From Pseudomonadota bacterium (GTDB lineage: Bacteria; Pseudomonadota; Gammaproteobacteria; Burkholderiales; Thiobacillaceae): a stretch of 54,344 bases of DNA. Below, in pieces: positions 9,262-17,961 of this stretch. Made by a program: the position numbers and the translations under genes. Location: NCBI GenBank assembly GCA_021848725.1, contig JAJZTS010000011.1, positions 1-54,344 of the forward strand, read 5' to 3'. The notes under the pieces are model-generated. The model was not told the DNA's origin and made no database searches. It worked only from the letters and a program-made list of their open reading frames with translations. Within the stretch, counting starts at the first letter, position 1, and every line of letters starts with the position of its first letter.

Positions 9262-9377
9262 GGGCGGGTGCTGTCCTAAGCTTGAGCGGTTTGTCGAGGC
9301 CGGTGCATGAGGCGAACCCAGGCCGACGTTGGGCAAGAGGTTAACAGAAACGCCGGCTATCGAAAAGCACGGGTTTA

Positions 9378-10235
9378 TTAAGGACTTAGCTTGACCGGGA
9401 GGCCGCTTCGGTCCTGGATTTGTCGGGCAAAATCAGTCAGCCAAGCCTCGGGCAAGACCGAAAGCCGCGTCGCTTCGGGTTGCAGCGACGGGCGAGCCAG
9501 GCCATAAAGCAGCACGCCCCGGAGCGGGAGGTCTTCCGCCCCAGCCCGTACCAGCAAGTTCAAGTAAGCGTCGAGTTCGGCTTGGCTCGGCGCTGCGTCG
9601 TCCAGGGCGAACAGGCAGGTCTGTAGCCAGGTCGGGCAAAGCTGGGCGGCGATCTTGAGATTGCTGTAGACCCGCTCCGGCTCCAATTCGGCATTGTTGA
9701 TCTGGCGGATGCCTTCCCGGGTGGCGCGGTCGAGCTTGAACCAGACCTCGCCATTGAGCGGGCGTAGGCGCTGCAGGCCCTCCTGTACATAAGTCTTATG
9801 CACGAGACTGCCATTGGTGATCAGCACCAATTTGATTTGGCCGAGCAGCTTGAACTCGGCCAAGACGCGATCGATCAGCGTGATGACCTCGGCGAATTCC
9901 TCCGCGCTGGTCGGCTCGCCGTTGCCGGACAGGGCGATGTCGTTCAACCGGCGCATGCCTGCCGGGACTTGGCGGGCCATGAAATCGCCCCGAACAATAT
10001 CGGCCAGCATATGGCGCAGTTCGGCCTCGAGTAGGGCGAAGTTGACCGGTGGCGGCCCACCCCGGCTGAGATTGGGCACTTGGCAATAGATGCAACGCCA
10101 ATTGCAGGCATTGTTCGGGTTGAGGTTGATCCCGACCGAGACGCCGCCGGCCCGGCGCGAAACGACCGGATAGACATAGGTCATGCCGGCGTTGTCGCGG
10201 TCGTGATTCCGGGTGGTCAGGGTTTTTTCAGGCAT
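9378..10235 (-). CDS. Radical SAM protein of unknown substrate
   Basis: The predicted 285-aa enzyme has a radical SAM CX3CX2C motif as C44, C48 and C51 in NNACNWRCIYC, which would bind a 4Fe-4S cluster and S-adenosylmethionine. The GNGEPTSAEEF stretch is the GGE-like motif and ITNGSLVHK the strand before the SAM ribose contact. The conserved N-terminal phrase YPVVSRRAGGVSVGINLNP recalls the group related to wyosine-base and YfkAB-type enzymes, but I do not recognise a named function. ATG at 10235 is preferred over 10253, which has no better ribosome site. It is divergent from mutY with only 25 bp between starts. Confidence 0.85.
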   Translation of the reverse strand: MPEKTLTTRNHDRDNAGMTYVYPVVSRRAGGVSVGINLNPNNACNWRCIYCQVPNLSRGGPPPVNFALLEAELRHMLADIVRGDFMARQVPAGMRRLNDIALSGNGEPTSAEEFAEVITLIDRVLAEFKLLGQIKLVLITNGSLVHKTYVQEGLQRLRPLNGEVWFKLDRATREGIRQINNAELEPERVYSNLKIAAQLCPTWLQTCLFALDDAAPSQAELDAYLNLLVRAGAEDLPLRGVLLYGLARPSLQPEATRLSVLPEAWLTDFARQIQDRSGLPVKLSP

Positions 10236-10260
10236 CGCGCGATTGTGGCACACTGACCCG

Positions 10261-11313
10261 ATGAACGAACGCTTCGCCCCCCACCTGATCGCTTGGCAGC
10301 GCCGGCATGGCCGGCATGACCTGCCTTGGCAGGCCAGTCGAGACCCTTATGCGATCTGGGTCTCGGAGATCATGTTGCAGCAGACCCAAGTGGAAACCGT
10401 GATCCCCTTCTACCGGCGGTTCATGGCGCGTCTGCCCGACGTGGCGGCCCTGGCCGCAGCCAGCGAGGACGAGGTCTTGGCCCTGTGGAGCGGTCTTGGC
10501 TACTACAGCCGGGCGCGCAATCTGTACCAGGCGGCCGCCATCGTGATGCGCGACTTCGGCGGCAGCTTCCCGCGTGCGTTCGACGCGATCCAAAGCCTGC
10601 CGGGTATCGGCCGTTCCACAGCGGCGGCGATCGCTGCCTTTGCCTATGGCGAGCGACGCGCCATCCTCGACGGCAACGTCAAACGCGTGCTCTGCCGTGT
10701 CTTCGGGGTCGACAGTTGGCCCGGTGAAAAGGCCGTGGAAAATCGACTCTGGACGCTGGCCGAAGCCTTGCTGCCCGACGACGACATAGCGGCTTATACC
10801 CAAGGCCTGATGGACTTGGGCGCCACCCTGTGCCGGCGCAGCAAGCCGAGTTGTGCGCAGTGCCCGTTTGCCGACGATTGCGTGGCCAATCGCCAGGGCC
10901 GGCAGTCCGAGTTGCCGACGGCGCGGCCACGCAAGGCCTTGCCCGAAAGGCACACGACCATGCTCATGCTGTTGCATGGCGGCGAGATTTTGCTGGAAAA
11001 GCGGCCGCCCAGTGGGATATGGGGCGGGCTATGGAGCCTGCCCGAATGTCCGGTCGATGCCGATCCTGGCTATTGCGCAGCCCTATTGGGTTGCGAAGTC
11101 ACGGCCTTGCCACCGCTGCCGAAGCTGACCCATACCTTCAGCCATTTTCGGCTGCACATTCAGCCGCAACCGTTATCGGTCGCCCGGTGTCCCGCTGGCT
11201 TGAATGCGCCGGGGCGTTTGTGGTTGCCCTTGGCCGATGCGCGCGAAGCGGCACTGCCGACCCCGGTGCGCACATTGCTGGAACGACTGGAGGCGGCCGG
11301 TGGCGCGGACTAA
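10261..11313 (+). CDS. mutY: A/G-specific adenine DNA glycosylase MutY
   Basis: MutY removes adenine mispaired with 8-oxoguanine and so prevents G:C to T:A mutation. The catalytic Glu is E36 in SEIMLQQTQV, the helix-hairpin-helix is SLPGIGRSTAAAI, and the catalytic Asp lies in ILDGNVKRV. The 4Fe-4S cluster ligands follow the CX6CX2CX5C pattern (CRRSKPSCAQCPFADDC). A C-terminal NUDIX-like domain (about 230-345) recognises 8-oxoG. Length is 350 aa. ATG at 10261 gives the family start FAPHLIAWQRRHGRHDLPWQ. Its end overlaps mgtE by 14 bp. Confidence 0.97.
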   Translation: MNERFAPHLIAWQRRHGRHDLPWQASRDPYAIWVSEIMLQQTQVETVIPFYRRFMARLPDVAALAAASEDEVLALWSGLGYYSRARNLYQAAAIVMRDFGGSFPRAFDAIQSLPGIGRSTAAAIAAFAYGERRAILDGNVKRVLCRVFGVDSWPGEKAVENRLWTLAEALLPDDDIAAYTQGLMDLGATLCRRSKPSCAQCPFADDCVANRQGRQSELPTARPRKALPERHTTMLMLLHGGEILLEKRPPSGIWGGLWSLPECPVDADPGYCAALLGCEVTALPPLPKLTHTFSHFRLHIQPQPLSVARCPAGLNAPGRLWLPLADAREAALPTPVRTLLERLEAAGGAD

Positions 11314-12274
11314 ACACCATCGGGAAGATGCCGCGCAACACCTGACCGCGGCGGTACACCGCGCCGCACCAACCGACAGCATCGCGGCGGTACGCCAAGC
11401 ATTGGCCGGCCGGGAGTTGGACGACACCGAGATCGTCTGCGTCGTGGATGAAAACGACAAACTGCTTGGGGTGCTGAGTTTCGTCGACCTGTTTCGGTTG
11501 CCACCTGAAATGGCGATGCGCGAGGCCATGCGTACCAGCCCGGCGGTTCTGGCCAGCGAGGACCAGGAAAAGGTCGCCTCCATCGCGCTGCATTTCAGCC
11601 TGAACAGCGTGCCCGTGGTCGATAACGGCCGCCGATTGCTCGGCGTGGTGCCGGCCAAGGCCCTGTTGCATATCCTGCGCCACGAGCATATCGAGGACAT
11701 CCATCGCCTGGCCGGTATCACGCGGGAAACCTCGATGGCGCGCCGGGCCCTGGACACCCCACCCATGCGCCGCGCCCGCGACCGCCTGCCCTGGTTGATC
11801 GTCGGCTTGGTCGGCAGCATGCTGGCCACCTTCGTCATGAGCCGGTTCGAGGCGGCGCTCAACGAGAAATTGGCCCTGGCCTTTTTCGTGCCCGGCTTGG
11901 TCTATCTGGCCGATGCCATCGGCACTCAGACCGAGGCGGTGGCGGTGCGCGGCATTTCGCTGTCGCATATCGGCATCGCCCGCTTGTTGGCCGGCGAACT
12001 GCGCACCGGTTTGATCATCGGCGTGGTTCTGGGCGGGCTCACCTTCCCGGCGGTCTGGCTCACCTTCCACGACCTGCAACTCGCCTTCGCCGTCTCGATC
12101 GCACTGTTCGTGGCTGGCGGCTTGGCCACCAGCATCGGCCTGATCCTGCCCTGGCTGCTGACCAAGCTGAAACGCGACCCCGCCTTCGGCAGCGGCCCGC
12201 TGGCGACGGTGATCCAGGACGTGCTGACCCTGCTGACTTATTTCGCCATCGTCAGCTTCTTGTATGGCCACTGA
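11300..12274 (+). CDS. mgtE: MgtE-type magnesium transporter lacking the N-domain
   Basis: MgtE is a dimeric inner-membrane Mg2+ channel gated by cytoplasmic Mg2+. This 324-aa protein has two CBS domains (about residues 15-130) and the C-terminal membrane domain with five helices, including the pore segment ADAIGTQTEAVAVRG. The helical N-domain of about 130 residues found in typical 450-aa MgtE is missing: CBS1 starts almost at the first residue. The start is GTG at 11300, inside the end of mutY. The stop overlaps the P-type ATPase start by 11 bp. Because no upstream start can add an N-domain without entering the mutY frame, the short form looks genuine. Specificity for Mg2+ is inferred from family. 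Confidence 0.85.
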   Translation: MARTKHHREDAAQHLTAAVHRAAPTDSIAAVRQALAGRELDDTEIVCVVDENDKLLGVLSFVDLFRLPPEMAMREAMRTSPAVLASEDQEKVASIALHFSLNSVPVVDNGRRLLGVVPAKALLHILRHEHIEDIHRLAGITRETSMARRALDTPPMRRARDRLPWLIVGLVGSMLATFVMSRFEAALNEKLALAFFVPGLVYLADAIGTQTEAVAVRGISLSHIGIARLLAGELRTGLIIGVVLGGLTFPAVWLTFHDLQLAFAVSIALFVAGGLATSIGLILPWLLTKLKRDPAFGSGPLATVIQDVLTLLTYFAIVSFLYGH

Positions 12275-14852
12275 GCCGACCGCGCCTGAAGTGAGGCGGG
12301 CTTGGCATGGCCTGGCGGTCGACGCGACCGTTCATGAATTGCGGAGCGATCCGGTGCGGGGACTGAGCACAGCGGAAGCTGCGCGACGCTTGCAGCAGCA
12401 TGGCCCGAACCGGTTGCCGGAGGCCAAGCGCCGCGGGCCGTGGTTGATGTTCCTCGGCCAGTTCGGCGATTTCATGATCTTGGTGCTGATCGCGGCTGCC
12501 GTGATTTCCGGCCTGGTCGGCGAACCCACCGACGCCAGCGCGATCCTGGTCATCGTGCTGCTCAATGCGGTGATCGGTTTCATTCAGGAATATCGTGCCG
12601 AGCGGGCGATGTCGGCCCTGAAGCGGATGGCGGCGCCCTTGGCCCGCGTGCGCCGCGACGGTCACACTCACACGCTCGATGCCGCCGATCTGGTGCCCGG
12701 CGATATGGTAGTGCTGGAGGCGGGCGATCTGGTGCCGGCCGATCTGCGCTTGATCGAAACCGCTGCCTTACGTTGCGACGAGGCGGCGTTGACCGGCGAG
12801 TCGCATCCGGTGGACAAGCAGATGGCGGCCATGGCGGGCCCGTCGGTCCCATTGGCCGAGCGCAACAATATGGCCTACAAGGGCACCCTGGTCAGTCACG
12901 GCCGTGGCCTGGGCCTGGTCGTGGCGACCGGCACGGCCACCGAGTTGGGCCGCATCGCCGGCTTGCTCGGCGGCGATGAACCGCTGACCCCGCTGCAGAA
13001 ACGTTTGGCCGATTTCGGCCGCAGGCTGGCCTGGGCGGTGCTCGGCCTGTGCGCGATTCTGTTCGCCGTCGGCGTCGCCCGCGGCGGCGACGTGACCCTG
13101 ATGTTCCTCACCGCCGTGAGTCTGGCCGTCGCGGCGATCCCCGAGGCCTTGCCGGCCGTGGTCACCATCTCGCTCGCGCTGGGGGCCCGGCGCATGGTCA
13201 AACAACAGGCCTTGATCCGCCGGCTGCCGGCGGTGGAGACCCTGGGGTCGGTCACCTATATCTGTTCCGACAAGACCGGCACGCTGACCCAGAACAAGAT
13301 GCGGGTGGCCCGCGCTTGGCGGCCGACGGCCGATGCGACGGCGTTCTATCGCATTCTGGCGCTCAATAACGATTGCAGCCTCGATGCGCAGGGCGGCGTT
13401 CAGGGCGACCCGACCGAGGTGGCCCTGTATCAAGCGGCCTTGGCGCAAGGCCAGGACAAATTTGAATTGAGCCGGGATTTTCCGCGTGTAGCCGAAATGC
13501 CGTTCGATGCCGAACGCAAGTGCATGAGCACCGTGCATCGTGTCGGGGAGGGCTATGGGTTTTATGTTAAGGGCGCGCCGGAGACCGTGTTGCCGCAGTG
13601 TCGCGAATTGCCGGCCGAGGTCGAGACCGTGCTCGAAGAGATGGCGGCGGCGGGCCTCAGGGTGCTGGCCTTCGCCCGACGGTATCTGGTCGCCTTGCCA
13701 ACGTCGGCCGAAGCGTCGGAACTGGAACGCGAATTGGAATTCATCGGCTTGGCTGGCCTGCAGGACCCGCCGCGGCCCGAGGCGCGGCAAGCCGTGTTGG
13801 AATGCCGCGCCGCCGGCATCACGCCGGTGATGATCACCGGCGACCACCCGATGACCGCACGGGCCATCGCGCATGAGTTGGGTATCCTCGAAGCGGGCGG
13901 CGAGGTCATGACCGGTCCGGAGTTGGCCCAATGCTCGCAAGCTGAATTCGATCGCCATGTGGCGACCATCCGGGTCTATGCCCGGGTCGATCCCGCGCAG
14001 AAGATCCGCATCGTCGAGGCCCTGCAAAGACGCGGCGAGTTCGTGGCCATGACCGGCGACGGGGTCAACGATGCGCCGGCGCTGAAAGCGGCCGATATCG
14101 GCGTGGCCATGGGCAAAATCGGCACCGATGTCGCGCGCGAGGCCGCCAGTTTGGTCTTGCTCGACGACAACTTCGCCACCATCGTCGCGGCGGTGCGTCA
14201 GGGCCGGCGCATCTACGACAACATCCGCAAGTTTGTGAAGTACAGCATGACCAGTAATTCGGGCGAGATTTGGACCCTGTTTCTCGCGCCTTTTCTTGGT
14301 TTGCCGATCCCCTTGTTGCCGATCCATATCCTGTGGGTCAATTTGGTGACCGATGGCCTGCCCGGCCTCGCCCTGGCTGCGGAGCCGGCGGAAAAGGGCA
14401 TCATGCAGCGGCCGCCGCGCCAGCCGAAGGAGAGTATCTTCGCCCACGGCATGTGGCTGCATGTGATATGGGTCGGTCTGCTCATGGGCGGCGCATCGCT
14501 TTTCACCCAGGCCTGGGCGCTAACGCACGGCAGCGCGCACTGGCAGAGCATGGTCTTCACCGTGCTGACCTTGTCGCAGATGGGTAATGTCCTTGCCATC
14601 CGCTCCGAACGTGAATCGCTGTTCCGGCAAGGGATGTTGTCGAACCGGCCGCTCGTGCTCGCGGTATCGGTCACTTTCGCGCTACAGATGGCCGTGCTCT
14701 ACGTGCCGGCGTTTAATCCCATCTTCAAGACGGCGCCGTTGAATGCGGCGGAGCTAGGCTTCTGTCTGGTGTTGTCGAGCGTGGTGTTTGTCGCGGTGGA
14801 ACTGGAAAAGTGGGGGCGCAGACAAGGTTGGCTTGGCCGCGGGCCGGCTTAA
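12264..14852 (+). CDS. P-type (IIA-like) cation-transporting ATPase
   Basis: This 862-aa inner-membrane pump uses ATP to move a cation, most likely Ca2+ or another divalent ion. The N-terminal cation_ATPase_N, the actuator motif TGES, the phosphorylated Asp336 in SDKTGTLTQNK, the nucleotide-binding KGAPE, and the hinge TGDGVNDAPAL are all present. Membrane helix 4 carries PEALPAVV and helix 6 carries LWVNLVTDGLPGLAL, as in type II calcium pumps. About ten helices are visible. It overlaps the end of mgtE by 11 bp, which suggests joint expression and a linked role in divalent cation balance. The exact ion is inferred only. Confidence 0.92.
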   Translation: MATEPTAPEVRRAWHGLAVDATVHELRSDPVRGLSTAEAARRLQQHGPNRLPEAKRRGPWLMFLGQFGDFMILVLIAAAVISGLVGEPTDASAILVIVLLNAVIGFIQEYRAERAMSALKRMAAPLARVRRDGHTHTLDAADLVPGDMVVLEAGDLVPADLRLIETAALRCDEAALTGESHPVDKQMAAMAGPSVPLAERNNMAYKGTLVSHGRGLGLVVATGTATELGRIAGLLGGDEPLTPLQKRLADFGRRLAWAVLGLCAILFAVGVARGGDVTLMFLTAVSLAVAAIPEALPAVVTISLALGARRMVKQQALIRRLPAVETLGSVTYICSDKTGTLTQNKMRVARAWRPTADATAFYRILALNNDCSLDAQGGVQGDPTEVALYQAALAQGQDKFELSRDFPRVAEMPFDAERKCMSTVHRVGEGYGFYVKGAPETVLPQCRELPAEVETVLEEMAAAGLRVLAFARRYLVALPTSAEASELERELEFIGLAGLQDPPRPEARQAVLECRAAGITPVMITGDHPMTARAIAHELGILEAGGEVMTGPELAQCSQAEFDRHVATIRVYARVDPAQKIRIVEALQRRGEFVAMTGDGVNDAPALKAADIGVAMGKIGTDVAREAASLVLLDDNFATIVAAVRQGRRIYDNIRKFVKYSMTSNSGEIWTLFLAPFLGLPIPLLPIHILWVNLVTDGLPGLALAAEPAEKGIMQRPPRQPKESIFAHGMWLHVIWVGLLMGGASLFTQAWALTHGSAHWQSMVFTVLTLSQMGNVLAIRSERESLFRQGMLSNRPLVLAVSVTFALQMAVLYVPAFNPIFKTAPLNAAELGFCLVLSSVVFVAVELEKWGRRQGWLGRGPA

Positions 14853-16786
14853 TCCGGGTTCGGTCCCGTTCCGGTTCCATCGCCATTCGCACCTTTCGTC
14901 CGTGCCGGGATCACGCCCAGCCGTGCCTTCAGGCTGCCGTTGGCGTCGCCGAAGCGCTGGCTGTAGAACAGCGCGTTGGCCATCACCTTGCGTACGTAGT
15001 CACGGGTTTCCAAGATGGGGATGTTGTCGATATAGATCGCTGCCTCGATCGGTTTGTCCGCCTGCCACTTACGCGCCCGGCCGGGGCCGGCGTTATAGCC
15101 GGCGGTGGCGAGCACGGCCGATTGGCTGAGCGAGCTGTGGATACGTTTGAGGTAATAGGTACCGTAGCGGATGTTCTCCTCCGGTTCCTTGATCTGGCTG
15201 GCGGCCTTGGCCTTGTTCAGGCCGAGCTGGCCGGCAATCCAGCGGGCGGTGGCCGGCATGATTTGCATCAGACCGATGGCGCCGACGCTGGAGCGGGCAT
15301 AGTCCATGAACCGCGACTCTTGGCGCATCAGGCCGTAGACCCAGGCCGGGTCGAGGTCGTTGCGCCGGGCATAGGCCTCGGCGATGTCGCGGTAGGGCGT
15401 CATATAGCGCAGGTCGAAGTTGTGGATGTCGCGGGTCTTCTCGGCGGTGAGGATGGCGCGGTCGTACCACTTTTCGCGCCGGGCGAGTTCGGCCGCGGCC
15501 AGTATCTGGGCATCGCTCAAGCCCCGCAGCGTCCAGTCCCACTCCGCGATCGCATCGGCCTTGAGGTCGAGCTTGCGCAAGAGCAGCGCGCGTTTCAAGC
15601 CGGTGCGCGCTTCCGCCTCGGCCAATTCGTCCGGGGTCAGCGTATGGTCGGCCGGGCGCGACTCCAGGCGGTTGGGTAGCTCTTCCGCCGCGAGCAGGCC
15701 GTAGTAGTGGTATTCGTTCGACAGCCGGGCAAATATCGCGTTGGCCGAGGCCGTGGATTTGAGCGCCTGCAAGGCGCGCGCTTTCCAGTAGCGCCAAGTG
15801 GTTTCGTTCTGCGTGGTCTCGGGTAGGCCGTTGATGGCGTACAGCGCCTCCAGCCAATTGCCTTTCAATAAGGCCGCGCGGACCTTCCAGGCGCGTTGCG
15901 CCTCGCTGATCGGCTCGCCGGCGCGGGCATACCACTCCAAGGCGCGCGGTTCATGCTGCCGGGCCGCGGCCATTGCGATCACGCCCCAGCCGTAGCTGCG
16001 CTCGTTTTCCATGTAGGCCGCTTGCTCCGCTTCCCACAGCCGGGCGGCGGCCGCGGTGTCTTGTTTGGCGATTTGTGCCAGGGCATAGAGCGCCGCTTCG
16101 CGTTGGGCGCGGTGTTCCGAGCCGTCCTTGACCAAGGTCGCCGGCGATTTCTGCGCTCGTGTCAGGGCGTCGGCCTGCATGCGCTGGTCTTCGGGTAGGC
16201 GGGCGTCGATCTCGCGCGCCAGCCGTAGGTTGTTCGCTTCCAGCGCATGGCGTATGCGGTCATAGCGGTCTTCGTCGGTCAGGCTGCCGCGCTCGAACAA
16301 GGCATCGAACAAGGCGTTACAGGCACTCGGCAAATCGCGCGCATTGCGGTAGAAGGCGGCGCCGTCCTTCTGGGCGGTCGGCTCGTTCAGCATGAGCCGG
16401 GCGCGTAGCGTGAGGCATTGGGTTTCCGCGTCGGTCTTGACCAGCTTGCCGGCTTGGCTGAGGACGCTCTGCCAATCGCCGCTGTCGGCCAGCTTGCGTA
16501 CCAAATCCTGGCGCATGCGATCGGATAACGGCGTATCGGCGTTTTGGTCGATGAAGGCCTGCATCGCATTGACCGAAGGGTTGTTGCTTTTGAGTCGCCA
16601 ATAGCGCAGATAGGGCGCGAGCAGATGGTCCTTGGGGAATTTATTGGCCAAACGCTCGAATTGGTCGATGCGCCCTTTGGCGAAGGCGTCGCGTGCCGCG
16701 ATGAAGTCTTTGTCTTGCGAGGCCGCGGCCGTCAGGGCCAAGGCCAACAGGAAAAATGCCAGTCCAAGTTTTTGCAACACGCCCAC
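14849..16786 (-). CDS. slt: Soluble lytic murein transglycosylase (Slt70-type)
   Basis: The periplasmic enzyme cleaves the MurNAc-GlcNAc bond and forms 1,6-anhydro-MurNAc, the substrate source for AnmK. A signal peptide (KLGLAFFLLALALTAAASQ) ends near residue 23. A long superhelical U-domain (about 30-450) precedes the C-terminal SLT domain with catalytic Glu near residue 490 in MRQESRF, then GLMQIMPATAR and YNAGPGRARKW. Length is 645 aa. The start is GTG at 16786 with GAGAAAG about 9 nt upstream. It converges on the P-type ATPase, sharing 4 bp. Confidence 0.95.
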   Translation of the reverse strand: MGVLQKLGLAFFLLALALTAAASQDKDFIAARDAFAKGRIDQFERLANKFPKDHLLAPYLRYWRLKSNNPSVNAMQAFIDQNADTPLSDRMRQDLVRKLADSGDWQSVLSQAGKLVKTDAETQCLTLRARLMLNEPTAQKDGAAFYRNARDLPSACNALFDALFERGSLTDEDRYDRIRHALEANNLRLAREIDARLPEDQRMQADALTRAQKSPATLVKDGSEHRAQREAALYALAQIAKQDTAAAARLWEAEQAAYMENERSYGWGVIAMAAARQHEPRALEWYARAGEPISEAQRAWKVRAALLKGNWLEALYAINGLPETTQNETTWRYWKARALQALKSTASANAIFARLSNEYHYYGLLAAEELPNRLESRPADHTLTPDELAEAEARTGLKRALLLRKLDLKADAIAEWDWTLRGLSDAQILAAAELARREKWYDRAILTAEKTRDIHNFDLRYMTPYRDIAEAYARRNDLDPAWVYGLMRQESRFMDYARSSVGAIGLMQIMPATARWIAGQLGLNKAKAASQIKEPEENIRYGTYYLKRIHSSLSQSAVLATAGYNAGPGRARKWQADKPIEAAIYIDNIPILETRDYVRKVMANALFYSQRFGDANGSLKARLGVIPARTKGANGDGTGTGPNPD

Positions 16787-16864
16787 AATCGTTCTTTCTC
16801 GAATGGGGGCACTGTAGCAGCGAAGCCCTCGGCAGGCCAGGGGCTTCGCTCTGGATCGGCGGGC

Positions 16865-17383
16865 TCAGTCGTCGTAGTCCGGTTCGACGTCGATGCTGAC
16901 CCTGACCCGGTCGCTGGGGGGATAGCGCATGAAGGTGGTGTAGTCGCGGCCGTGGTAGCGATAGGTCACGTCGTAGCCGGTCAGCCTCCGGCTTGAACGC
17001 TCGACAGTGCGGCAGCGCTCGGCATAAACCGGGCGGCTGGCATGGCGTATCGGACCGTCGTTGCCGATGCCGTCGCCGACGATGGCGCCGGTGGCCGCGC
17101 CGATGGCTGTGGCAATGCTCCTGCCGCTGCCCTTGCCGACCTGATTGCCCAGGATGCCGCCGGCGATGCCGCCGATGATCGCGCCGGCATAGGAGCGGTC
17201 GCGCACGGCCTCCTGGCCGACTTGTTCGTTCCAGCATTCGCGCTGGGGGTTGCCGACATATTCATAGACCGGTTCGCTGGCGATGACATGGGCGTAATCT
17301 GTGTAGCGATTCGAGGCTTGCGCCGATGGCGTGGCGGCAAACAGGCTGCCGGCGGCCATGCAGGCGATGAGGGTTCGGTTCAT
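16865..17383 (-). CDS. Glycine-zipper 2TM envelope protein
   Basis: The 172-aa protein has a signal peptide (MNRTLIACMAAGSLFAATPSAQA) and a glycine zipper between about 65 and 105 (AGAIIGGIAGGILGNQVGKG followed by AIGAATGAIVGDGIG), as in SlyB/Rickettsia 17-kDa-type proteins. No lipobox is visible, so it is probably periplasmic or outer-membrane associated rather than a lipoprotein. A C-terminal region with YDVTYRYHGRDYTTFMRY resembles proteins often labelled YMGG-like or 17 kDa surface antigen. Function is unknown. It lies downstream of the CpxP-like gene, 23 bp away, probably in one unit. Confidence 0.85.
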   Translation of the reverse strand: MNRTLIACMAAGSLFAATPSAQASNRYTDYAHVIASEPVYEYVGNPQRECWNEQVGQEAVRDRSYAGAIIGGIAGGILGNQVGKGSGRSIATAIGAATGAIVGDGIGNDGPIRHASRPVYAERCRTVERSSRRLTGYDVTYRYHGRDYTTFMRYPPSDRVRVSIDVEPDYDD

Positions 17384-17406
17384 GTCGAGTCTCCTTTTCT
17401 AGAGAA

Positions 17407-17808
17407 TCAGCGGCGCGGGCGAAGCGGGCGCTCGGGGCCGTCGTTTTCAATGTGGCGCTGTTCGAAGCCGGCACCGAAGCCATCCCGCTGCGGGCGATTC
17501 GGCTGGGATTCTTGCCACTGTTCGCGTGGATTATCCCGGTCGCGCAAAGGTGTACGGCTCAGTCGTTCCATCATGATCAGGCGCTGTTGCTCGCGCAATT
17601 CGGGCGGTGCTTCGTTCCAGCGCTCGCGGAGTTCCTTGCGCACCGCGGCCCGCTGTTCGGGGCTGGCATTCTCCCAGCGTTCATGCAGCCGATGGCGTTC
17701 CTCCGGCGTCAGCTGCGCCAGCAAGAACGGCTCGGGCATATCGGCCCATGCACCAGCAGCCAGCAAGGGGCCGATGGATAACAGCATCCAGGCCAAAGTT
17801 TTGTTCAT
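17407..17808 (-). CDS. Small periplasmic DUF3106/CpxP-like protein
   Basis: A 133-aa predicted periplasmic protein with signal peptide (MNKTLAWMLLSIGPLLAAGAWA) and a highly charged helical body. The segment LTPEERHRLHERWENASPEQ and the following KELRERWNEAPPELREQQRL look like tandem LTxxQ-type/DUF3106 helices found in envelope-stress proteins such as CpxP and Spy. The C-terminus is Arg/Pro-rich. ATG at 17808 has GGAGTGGG upstream; a longer frame to 17835 lacks support. It is divergent from an OmpR-type regulator gene, the same geometry as cpxP and cpxRA in Escherichia coli. The family assignment is by resemblance only. Confidence 0.75.
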   Translation of the reverse strand: MNKTLAWMLLSIGPLLAAGAWADMPEPFLLAQLTPEERHRLHERWENASPEQRAAVRKELRERWNEAPPELREQQRLIMMERLSRTPLRDRDNPREQWQESQPNRPQRDGFGAGFEQRHIENDGPERPLRPRR

Positions 17809-17877
17809 ATTCCCACTCCGATTCGTATGGTGCACAGTCTAGTCCGTTGGACTGCGCAGGTTAGTTTCCTCCAGCGG

Positions 17878-17900
17878 GAAATTTGTAACAAACTGTTGCG
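17878..17900. promoter_or_regulatory. Candidate operator between divergent envelope genes
   Basis: The 153-bp divergent spacer holds TTTGTAACAAA (17883-17893), a near-perfect dyad, followed by CTGTTGC. The GTAACA core resembles half-sites of OmpR-family regulators. It sits between the CpxP-like gene and the response regulator gene, so autoregulation is plausible. No strong -35/-10 pair was found, so this is inference from position and sequence only. Confidence 0.3.
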
Positions 17901-17961
17901 CGGGCTGGAAAAATCGGACTGTGGCGCCGACGATGGGGCCAGACGAACACGGAGAGCGCAA

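Noticed and set aside
12768-14462. A 564-codon minus-strand frame opposite the P-type ATPase
   Set aside because: Same codon-bias shadow; the Arg/His/Gly-rich translation matches no protein fold.
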